Assembly (NCBI GenBank): GCA_001466705.2
Contig: LATX02000001.1
Location: forward strand, 1,984,001 to 2,048,000
Reading direction: 5' to 3'
DNA length: 64,000 bases
From: Moniliophthora roreri
Taxonomy: Eukaryota > Basidiomycota > Agaricomycetes > Agaricales > Marasmiaceae
Each line of letters begins with the position of its first letter. Within the stretch, counting starts at the first letter, position 1. The notes beneath the pieces were generated by a model. That model made no database searches, was not told the DNA's origin, and saw only the letters and a list, made by a program, of their open reading frames with translations. Of the stretch, positions 1 through 8,787 are shown piece after piece. The position numbers were made by a program, and so were the translations under genes.

Positions 1-664
1 CACGATCCTCTGCCGATACCGATGGAACATCAACAATCGGATTCCCATAGTAGGAGCCTTTGAGGGTATCTGCAAATCAAGTTGTTAGTGGTGGTATGAT
101 AAGCCATGAAAATTACAGTCGCACCAGGTTTTCCATTCATTATTTCCTGAATACAAGTGACATTTCAATCATTCTCCTTCTTTAACAACATAAGTAAGCT
201 CCCTGACCTTACCGTGCGACCATCCGAAGCTGGGATACGTTTAATGAAAGGAACCTAAAACGAAATTCACTGTACACTCACCTGTATCTACTGGCAGCAT
301 CCGTGTATTTCTCTCGTGTAGCTTCGTCCAAATTCGCGAACTTATATGCGAGTTTCAACAATCTTTCCTTGTAGCCGACATATTCAGGAGGAAGGTCGCG
401 AACAACGATGATTCCCAAAGAGTTCGGATGCGATCCGAAAGCTTGCTCTGTCGCTGGGTGAGCTTGTTGATCTGGATGGATATAATACCACGTACCAATA
501 GAAGGTCCCAGGGAGAGAGGGTCTGATACCAGGGTCGAATAAGAAATCGATACCGCACCCTCTGGAGTATATTGCACTGGCTGTGTGAGAGAGAAAAATG
601 ATGACACGGTGAGAAATGCGAGCGCTTTCGGCGCCGAGCATTTACGACGTACCGCTGGCGACAT
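1..664 (-). CDS. 2-oxoglutarate/Fe(II) oxygenase-like (clavaminate synthase-like) protein, N-terminal part, cut by left edge
   Basis: The proposed exons are 664-653, 580-282, 229-208, 146-125 and 69-<1. I chose the ATG at 662-664 because a GTACGT donor at 652 then joins cleanly to the CACACAG acceptor. The assembled protein begins MSPAPVQYTPEGAV and continues through a GIIVVRDLPP strand and a helix rich in charged residues. It then reads RYSFGWSHGKEIMNGKPD and DTLKGSYYGNPIVDVPS. That last stretch is characteristic of a family of agaricomycete proteins annotated as clavaminate synthase-like or isopenicillin-N-synthase-like oxygenases. The iron-binding HxD...H core would lie beyond the left edge, so catalysis cannot be judged. 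The third and fourth exons are only 22 nt each. The start lies only 48 nt downstream of the stop of the next gene on the same strand. The family call is fairly sure; the substrate is unknown. Confidence 0.72.
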
Positions 665-712
665 AGTGAACAGCAAGGATAGTGATTTACAAGACAAATC
701 AGATTAGGACTA

Positions 713-3258
713 CTAGGATAAACGGATCAAGCCTGGGTGACATGTACTTTTCTTGACCGCATGCCCGTGCCACGCCTGCGAGTACCAGATGAACAACATC
801 AAAAGGAGCAGAACTCCAAGAATGTTGGTAAATACGTGTTTGACATAAAATACAATCCTTTATGAAGATAAGTCTATTATATAACCTATGCTTGCTCTAC
901 TATACGTTCGGTGCCAACCTAAAAGAGCTCGTCGGAAAACTGCGTAACGAGATTGGAGCGACACTCACCAATCATATCTAATCATCTCATCCGCATTCAC
1001 AATTGACGCTGAGATAAATTCCCTTGCTTCCAACCAAACCCACACCTTCAAGAACGCGCCCAGATTCGACTTGGGCAAATCCGGCAACTCTTTCTTCATT
1101 TGCTCCCTCGTCGCCATCTGACTGCCCAGCTTCCGCAAGATCGGCAACGCACTCTTGAACAAATCCAAGTTAGGATCCAATCGCCTTCCAATACCCTCCA
1201 AAAGTAAAACTGAAATAACCGTATTAATAAAGTCTCCTTCCATCTTGACATGATGCTGTCGAACGGCGAGTAGCACCCGGCGAAGTATATCGGATATTTT
1301 GATTTGTCCCAGGGAAAAGGTCTTGCGTTTAACGGACAAGACGAGGTGTTGCATCTTGAGCGCAAACGTCTCGGTGTCGATAGCCAGTTCTGGCGTGCGA
1401 CACCTTTCAACCATGAGCTGTCCAGTACGATACCCATCAAATTCGGCGAGAGACTTGAAGAGGTCGAGAAAGTTCTTCCGGTTGGTCGCAGAGAGTGTGG
1501 TGACAAGGCCTGCATCGATAAACACAATCTCTGGGATGTATCCTGAGTTATGTAACGATGTCAATTCGTTGATCCAGGCCGGACGGTCGTTCGACAGCTC
1601 GCGCAATCGCTCGACAATCGAGTCGGATTCCGAGTAATCCGGAAGAATGACGTTCGGGGAGTCGGAAGAAGAGGACAAGGAGTGCTTAATGGTGAGCCAG
1701 AGGTTTTTAAGTAGGTAACTTGTGGACGGCGGTTTGGAGAACTTGATCATGATGTTGCCTGGGTGCAGGTCGGAATGTACGAAATTGTCGAGAAGAAGCA
1801 TATTCTAAAATAGAACACGAACTAAGTTAGAGTTTGCCTATACAACATGAGAGAAAAGGGTCTCACCAGAAACGCATCTAATCCCACAGTTGCGACCTGT
1901 TGGTCGTAGGGACCCCCACCATTCTTTAAAAATATTTCAAGGGGTAACGCATTCTCATACTCCTCAACCAAAAGGTCCGTAGTGGAGAAAACTGTCAAGG
2001 GTCTTGGGAAATTCACGGGGACCTTCCTTGGCGAAAAGTTGTTCTCGAAGGTAACTAGATTATCTGCTTCATTCCTGAGATCCAACTGCTGGAACATCAT
2101 CTTTCCAAAAACATCGACCTCTTCGGGAAGAGAGAGCCACTTCATACCAGGAAAAATGGTGATGAAGTGGGCAAAGAAGGACATGATGGAAAGGTCCCGA
2201 GAGATGGTTTTTGAGACCCGCGGATGTAGCACTTTGATAGCAACTGCGGCTGTTGGGACAGAAGGGGGCGGGTCATCAAGAATCACTGGAGATATAGCGG
2301 CAGCGGGAGTCTTTCTATGCCGTCTCGGTCCGAGGTATGAGGGTGGAATGAGATCCTGTTTGAGGGTAGCACGATAGACCTTGTGTAAAATTGATGGATC
2401 ACGTCGTGCTCAGTGATACAATTGGAGGGAGACACACCTGCGCTATCGCACCGGTACCTATTGGTTCTTCGTCGAAGTGTTCGAAGACTTGATCAAAGGG
2501 CTTTTGGAAGACCTTCTCTATCACCTTCTTTGTATGCTGAAAGGAATGCGGCTTCCCCCGGGAATGTAAAGCACCCAGGCGTTCGCACAACGAAGATGGG
2601 AACAAGTCTGCGCGAGATGCCGCCCATTGGGCTAGCTGATAGATGGACGAGAATAGAGATGTCAGAAAGCAGTGGGATGGGATAACAGACAGTGACTTGC
2701 CTTGATGAACGTTGGCCCTGCTGCCTCCATTCTGCTCACCAAGAAATCATACCACCAGACTGCACCCCAGCCATCACCATGGTATCTTTTCCTGGGTTTT
2801 CCGACCAGGAGCATAGGGCTGGTGATAATGACCGGGGTGAAGAGGAAGACGAGGAAGACGAAACGTTTTGCAGTGAGTATTGGTTCCCATATCCTGTCTC
2901 CAAGGAACGAGATGATTCTCGAATTCCATGTGAGGTTGTCTTCTGAGGGTGAGAGTATTATTGGGTCTAGAAGAGATTTTTCCGTTGAGGGAGGGCACGG
3001 AATGATGGATGGGGAAGATATTATTGTGGGGATCACAGAATTGGGGCTTTTAGGTGACAAAAACAGGGCAAAACCGCCAGTTAAGGGAAGGAGCCAGATG
3101 GCCTTTCTTCTGAATGAATGTCGAGGGACTGGGGTTTGACTGAAAAATGAAGGAAATCTTGCATGCCGAGCCCAATTCCAAGTATGCCGACGTGAAGAGA
3201 GATTCAACGTTGTCGCCGCTGTCGTGAGCCTGGTGCGACAACAAGAGAAAACCGCCAT
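713..3258 (-). CDS. ABC1/ADCK (UbiB) family atypical kinase, YPL109/ADCK2-like, mitochondrial
   Basis: The exons are 3258-2701, 2635-2438, 2379-1867, 1804-969 and 857-713, giving 749 aa. The first intron (2700-2636) is GC-AG. The N terminus is basic and Ser/Arg-rich, as in a mitochondrial presequence, followed by a hydrophobic stretch. Kinase-like hallmarks in order are FIKLAQWAASR (the KxGQ motif with Gly changed to Ala), GTGAIAQVYRATL in place of a normal P-loop, the AIKVLHP lysine, HSDLHPGNIM (catalytic loop) and VFIDAGLV (in place of DFG). These are family marks of UbiB/COQ8-type proteins, here of the ADCK2/YPL109 branch, which act in mitochondrial coenzyme Q or lipid homeostasis. The last intron can be retained. 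The protein then stops at 965 (702 aa) and lacks the last exon, which encodes a hydrophobic helix. A ypl109 homologue is one of the usual neighbours of the agaricomycete HD mating-type locus. Confidence 0.88.
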
Positions 3259-3821
3259 GGATTATCTTGTAGGCTGTCTGCTGGCCATCGACCCTGCTGG
3301 TCGTCGTCGTGGTTAATGTTCAAGTACTCACCACATAGCGGCACCGGGCAATGATGTCACACAGCATGCCTTTTCATTTCCCCTGTCGCCGCCATCGTTC
3401 CCCACGTCGAGCGCCTCGAAATATGATTTTTACGTCCGAGAACCCTGCATCTGTACATATACATAATAATGCAATGCATATCTGCGTTGTATCTACGTAG
3501 CGTCTACGTTGATTTCCCTTTCCATGCAGTTTCCATCTGATGGAAAATACGATATTTTGTCCTTTGACATGTATTCACGTCGAGTTTCTCCCAAGATTCT
3601 GCGCTTCGACTCGAGCCCGAGGTTGTTATCTGACTCGACAAGCGTGGCAAGCATCTATTGTAGCAGGAATTGGTCGACAATCGGGTGCCAGACCGAGAGA
3701 ATTGTGTGTGCGCCTGTTTACGAGTCGAAAAGTTTGCCTTCGACTCCTTTCCATACAGTGCAATCTTGTTCTCGTCCTTCACGGTCGACCAAACTTTTTC
3801 CGCCTTGGTCCCCCCTCGTCG
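3259..3821. promoter_or_regulatory. Shared 5' region between the divergent ADCK-type kinase and glycogenin genes
   Basis: These 563 bases separate two start codons pointing away from each other, so they should hold both promoters and 5' UTRs. The part just before 3822 is pyrimidine-rich, as expected for a fungal leader. I see no conserved coding frame; the short open frames here have no recognisable content. Confidence 0.5.
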
Positions 3822-6805
3822 ATGGCAATCCCTTATGCCTTTGCTACTCTCGTTACTTCTGATGACTATCTGCCTGGTGCACTTACTCTAGCTGCTGCCC
3901 TTCGTGACATTCATCCTTCTCCTCCTGTTCCCCCCGAAGTCGCCTTCACCACCGTCTGCCTCGTTACACCAGAAACTGTAGACGTTTCTACCATTAAATT
4001 ACTCAGGCGAGCTTTCAACGTCGTAATTGGCGTCGAAGTAATCACCCAAGAGGATGACAAGAATCTCCGACTTCTCGGTGAGTGCAATCTAAAAGTCCAA
4101 CTTTCACCATCATTCTTTGCTGTGGACGCGTTTGGTCGCTTCTCATGACCATATCTTAACTCTTGTCACTGCAAGACGCGTTCTGAGACACATGACTTTC
4201 CGTTTCTTGATATTGTGGGGCTACCCATGCCGCAACTATTTTTCCACCGAGGTTATCCATGCTGTCGGGAACGGTCTGTTAACGTACTCCTCTGCCTCCA
4301 GGTCGTCCGGATCTCAGCACCGTCCTCACAAAATTACACGTATTCCGCCTTACTCAATACTCCAAAATTATTTTTCTTGATGCCGATGTCCTACCCATAC
4401 GGCCACTTTCACACCTCTTTTCTCTACCGCATGAATTCTCTGCTGCGCCGGATGTCGGTTGGCCCGATATATTCAACTCAGGTGTCATGGTCTTGTCTCC
4501 AGGCGAAGACAAGTTCAACGAACTTCAAGAACTCTTGAAATCAAGAGGTTCCTGGGATGGTGGTGATCAAGGATTGCTCAACGAGTGGAGAGGGCAAAAT
4601 TGGAATAGAATCAGCTTCACGTACAACACCACTCCAACAGCCGCTTATACGTCAGTAGTCACTTCATATATGCGTCTCATTTGGGTAAAGACCTCTCATA
4701 CCCGTCTTTACAGTTATGCTCCTGCCTACGCACGGTTCGGATCTCAAATCTCTGCAATTCACTTCATTGGCTCGAACAAACCCTGGAGATCCATCGCATA
4801 TCGTGCTCCATTCCAAAACACTTCTCAAGTAGAATCCTCCCAACAACCAGCATATGACTACAACTCTCTTGTGGACCGATGGTTTGCCATTTATGATAAG
4901 TATTACCGAAGCCAGGTCATCGTACCTGAGACAGATTTTGAGGTCAGGCGTTATGTATCTGCCTGGGATGGACAGAGCAGCACTAGTGCAGACCTGCTCT
5001 CTAATACCCACCTAGCTGCAGCCGGCAACTCCATTGGCTTGGAGGATCTTCGCCGTATTGCTATTGAGGGTATGAGCACTGCAGGCGTAGGCCTCTCGCC
5101 TGATAACGCATCCGGCGAAGGAGAGTACAAGAGCATGCCACTAGAAGGTCGTTTCGATCTGATGAGGCCTCCGCCTCGGCCCAAGTCACCGCAAACTCCT
5201 GCTCCGGATGAAGTTCCTCCAAGTCCTTATCCTCAGACTATACCTTTACCACGTACTGAATCATCATCTTCCTTTCGTCCAGACGTCTCTTCTCCAAAAG
5301 ACGTAGGACAACAACGGTCAGGTGAGGATCAGTCTCGCCACCACCACCATCATTCCCAACCTCCCCGTCCCTCATCTCCTCCCATGCTTCTATGGAATCC
5401 AGCGATTGAACCCCCTCCAACCACAGCTCCTCCACTCAATGCCTTCCCCTCCGATACGTATTTCCCGAACATCTGGGATCAGCAGCGCCACCAAGGCCAG
5501 CAACACGGAAGCTCTGCCCAAACATCCACAGCCTTATTCGAACCATTGCCGCCACCGCGCATACCAGAACCTCTGCAGAAACAAGGTCACTACAGCAACG
5601 TCATCGGAAGGGCGGATACATCGCATATTCCCGATCCAAACAAGGTCAAGCCAATCTTTCCATGGGAGGACAAGCCCCGGCAGCGTCCAGGAAGGGTTTT
5701 TCCTGCAGGCGAAGAACCTCCACCTGCAATATTTGCAAGCTCTGAGGACAAAGAGCCAAAGGCGGTAGCACCCAGCTTCGAAGAGACACAGAAGCCTTCG
5801 CTACCTCGGTCCGGGGCTATCTCTCCTGTTCAGAGCGTGCCTTACTCGTTGATGTTTGCTAACGCATGGGACACAGTGCCGAGCATCCAACGTTATGCCT
5901 CCAAGCTTTCTCAACCTCCGCCGCCACCTCAACCACTTGCAGCTGCCTTCGACAAAGAAGACTATCGAAGGAGCAAGAGCTGGAACGACCGAGCCGAGAT
6001 GAGCAGTCGAGATGGTGACGATGAAGACAATGCCGACGATGATGACGATTCCGTCATTCGATGGCAAGACGATAGCGATAATGGGACAGAAGCAGGTCAT
6101 ACAATGTCAAGAAGCGCATCAGTTTCAACACATACTGCTAAAGGCAAGAAAAAAGAATATCGAGTACGTGGCGTTCAAACTCTTGTCCGTGAAATGCGAA
6201 GTCAGGCCGTTCAAGTTGATCTGGTTGATCCACCGAAGGTTCCCGAACCCCAATCCCCCCCGCGCAGCCCCAGCAGGCACCGCAAGACTTCATTGTCAGC
6301 CCAATCTGGCAGCAACAAGAAGTTGTGGGCGCCTTCAACAACGTCAATATTACCACCCGTGGTAAATAGTACGGGCGAATTGTCGACGACCACTACCGCC
6401 GTGGTTCCACCCCATCGAAATGGTTCACCGCACACTCCGACATTTGCAGGTGCGAGATCACCTCGCGGGTCGCCTACTGAGACCCATGGTAGTAACCGAC
6501 TACCATTGAAAGTTATGACACCGTCAAAGAAACCTCAAGTACAAACCGTACCACAGACGGGCCCGCCTGTATATAAACCTAGTGGGCCGTCTCGCCAAGC
6601 CTCCAACGACGGATCTTCATTGCCTTCCCCGCCTTCGTCCACAGGTCCGCTGTCGCCAACCGAAGGACAGCCACTCATGTCTCCGTCACGGAAAAGCGGT
6701 CGCGTTTGGGATCCGGCCAGAGGGGTTGAATTGTTCAAGCGAGGCTCGGAAGAAGTTTTAGCTAGATTCTTGAAGATGAGCTCTTGGGAAGAAGGGTCTC
6801 GATAA
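3822..6805 (+). CDS. glgen: Glycogenin (GT8 self-glucosylating glycogen primer)
   Basis: The exons are 3822-4077, 4302-4650 and 4714-6805, giving 898 aa. The GT8 domain occupies roughly residues 1-270. It opens with YAFATLVTSDDYLPGALTL and carries the metal-binding DxD as FLDAD (residues 112-114), then NSGVMVLSPG, DGGDQGLLNEW and HFIGSNKPW. Tyr203 in TYAPAYARFG aligns with the region of the glucosylated tyrosine of animal glycogenin and is the candidate acceptor. Glycogenin uses UDP-glucose to build the oligoglucan on which glycogen synthase starts. After the catalytic domain comes a long low-complexity region rich in Pro and Ser, with an Asp/Glu run near residue 640. The C-terminal motif RFLKMSSWEE resembles the glycogen-synthase-binding tail of fungal glycogenins. 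The first intron (4078-4301, 224 nt) is unusually long for this window. The second (63 nt) has no in-frame stop. Glycogenin is a regular member of the matA neighbourhood. Confidence 0.92.
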
Positions 6806-7183
6806 CCGAGTTTTTGTTCATGATTATTTTTTTTTATTCGTGTTCTGTTGTATTTTATCAGTTCTCGTTCTCTCTTTCTTCCCTCCGCTGTCTTTTTTGT
6901 TAGTTATATCATTATCCTTTTCAGCAAGTTCACGCAATTAACGTACCAAAACCGACTTTTTACTGTCCGAGCTGTAGATCTCCCAGCTCTCATTTGCTGT
7001 TTCTGCTCAATTGTTGTTCAGATCATCCGCTCGTTAGATTTTGTACTGCTCTGATGTACCCTCCTTTGTTCACGGATCGTCTCTCGTTTGCATGTTATTG
7101 TTACTCGTTCCCCCTTTCCAGTACGATTGTTTGTAGAGGATTGTAGACGTCATTCGCCATTTCTCCTGTTATGAGGCGCGAAG
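6806..7183 (+). other. Glycogenin 3' flank, no gene seen
   Basis: This T-rich stretch after the glycogenin stop (for example the run of T at 6828-6836) looks like a 3' UTR and downstream flank. A short open frame at 6848-7054 is hydrophobic but has no splice support and no recognisable family, so I do not call it. Confidence 0.4.
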
Positions 7184-7191
7184 TGACGTCA
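7184..7191. promoter_or_regulatory. CRE/ATF palindrome TGACGTCA upstream of the LEA-like gene
   Basis: A perfect TGACGTCA palindrome lies 139 nt before the start codon at 7330, and a half-site (GACGTCAT) lies about 40 nt further upstream. bZIP factors of the ATF/CREB type (Atf1, Sko1), which are outputs of the HOG stress pathway in fungi, bind such sites. Binding here is inferred from sequence only. Confidence 0.5.
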
Positions 7192-7242
7192 AGTTGGGTA
7201 CTTCGCTACTCCTTCTACTCCATTGTGCCACGAGACATTGTC

Positions 7243-7249
7243 TATAAAA
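7243..7249 (+). promoter_or_regulatory. TATA box of the LEA-like gene
   Basis: TATAAAA lies 81-87 nt upstream of the ATG at 7330 and 52 nt downstream of the CRE palindrome. That spacing suits a TATA-driven, inducible fungal promoter. Confidence 0.55.
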
Positions 7250-7329
7250 TGATGTCCTGCAGACGAAATGTACTCAACTATCACTTGAAACCCACCACGC
7301 TATAACCTTATCTTTATTCTCTATCTCCA

Positions 7330-8197
7330 ATGTCTTCTGGAGGAATCTTCAACGTTCCCGAGGCTCAGGGTGCTGAGTACGTTCATTTCGCCGCCATGTT
7401 ATGGATCATCAATTAAAGGTTATCTTTAGGCAAGCAAAACTCGAAACGACAGCTGCTATTGCTCAAGTGGAAGCAGGATCCTCCTCCGCGTCTCGCAAAA
7501 TTGAGCAGTCTGCTGATCAAGCTCAACATGCCGCCGAACAGGCTGCTGCTGCCGCCAAGGTTAGTAGGCAGTTTTTTCACTTCCGATAGGTGGCTCAATG
7601 TCTTGGCTGTAGTCGCTTGGAAAGAATTTTATGGGAGAGCCTCCTTCTGCCACCGATCAACTCGCACAACAGGCGCAGCAGACCACGGATGCTGCCGTTC
7701 AGGAAGGTAAACAAGATGTGGCGGCTGCTCAGGCAACAGGCCAGGGATACGTCGCACAGGCGAAGACGATGGCTACTAACGTTGCGACATCTGTTGGAAA
7801 CACGGTTCACGTGCGTTATGTCCATCTTTTATAATCCCAAGGCTCATTATTCGTGTAGCCTTTCATCGCTGAAGTAGCTGGTGCCACTGATTCGACCACC
7901 GATGGGTCGGCACCAGGGAAAAACCAAGATTCTGGGATTGCCTCTCAACTCCAGGCTGGTGCAGCAACAGCTGTACAGACTGGCAAGCTGTATCTCGACA
8001 AGGCTACAACCGCTGCCTCGAATTACATTAATAACCTTAATGAGCAAGGCAGCACTAGGACGGGTGCTCCTGCTGCTTCTGGTATTCCTGCTACCAGTGC
8101 ACCTCTTGAGAGTGGTCCGCACACCGTAGGAACCCCTTATCCATCAACGACGACGACGGCAGGTACGAAGGTAGCCGAGGTGGCGGATAAAGCATAA
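7330..8197 (+). CDS. Small Ala/Gln-rich LEA-like protein of unknown function
   Basis: The exons are 7330-7376, 7430-7559, 7613-7810 and 7859-8197, giving 237 aa. It starts MSSGGIFNVPEAQGAE. The first two thirds form long amphipathic helices built from irregular repeats of about 11 residues rich in Ala, Gln, Lys and Thr (for example EQSADQAQHAAEQ and VAQAKTMATNVATSVGN). The C-terminal third is Thr/Pro/Gly-rich and probably disordered. This composition resembles late-embryogenesis-abundant and lipid-droplet coat (perilipin/apolipoprotein-like) proteins. I recognise no named family. The CRE and TATA boxes upstream fit a stress-induced gene. The gene model is well supported by four phase-consistent exons, but the function is a guess. 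Confidence 0.78.
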
Positions 8198-8718
8198 AGG
8201 ATTGGGATAAAGGAATGAGAAGGACAGAATTTCTATCGTAATGTAACACTTGTATACCCATTAACATACATATGTCGGATAGTTATGTTCTAAACAGCCA
8301 ATGAATCTTTGAATGACGCTCACCATACCTATTCTACCAATGGAAAGGTTAGATCTGCGTCCACCAACGAAACTCCTTTCTGCCGTCGAGCATAGATCAT
8401 GATCATATAGACACCGAAAGCCGCTATAGACTAGTAAGACGGATTTATTTGACCATTGAATCAGAAGTGAGAATCAAAGGAGCTCGAGCACGTGCGTTGC
8501 GCTGCGTTCTCAACTGACGCGACAGCGACTCCCAGCATTGGCATTGCTCAACAACGTCATTATCATTGAACAACACCAGCCCTCGACTCTCTGCTTTCAG
8601 TCTTCCATGGGCCACCAAAGAGCTTTCCGAGCGACAGGCTCAGCGTGTCTGATGCTTCCCCGAACCGACGATCTCAACTTTTTGTTAGCAACCTCCATGA
8701 AACCGCACGCGACTCGAG
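8198..8718 (+). other. Intergenic region before the chitinase gene, no gene seen
   Basis: It holds the 3' flank of the LEA-like gene and the distal promoter of the chitinase. A CACGTG E-box lies at 8489-8494. The open frame at 8538-8723 has no recognisable content. Confidence 0.4.
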
Positions 8719-8725
8719 TATAAAA
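8719..8725 (+). promoter_or_regulatory. TATA box of the chitinase gene
   Basis: TATAAAA lies 63-69 nt upstream of the chitinase ATG at 8788, in good position for a core promoter. It suggests the locus still had an intact promoter when the coding lesions arose. Confidence 0.5.
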
Positions 8726-8787
8726 CGGCGCACCCTACTCAGACGTATCTTCAGTTTGCCTCCAACGATCGAATTGTGGAATCAAAG

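Noticed and set aside
6848..7054. Small hydrophobic open frame after glycogenin
   Set aside because: The sequence is a T-rich 3' flank, which gives Phe/Leu/Ser-rich frames by chance; no homologue-like motif.
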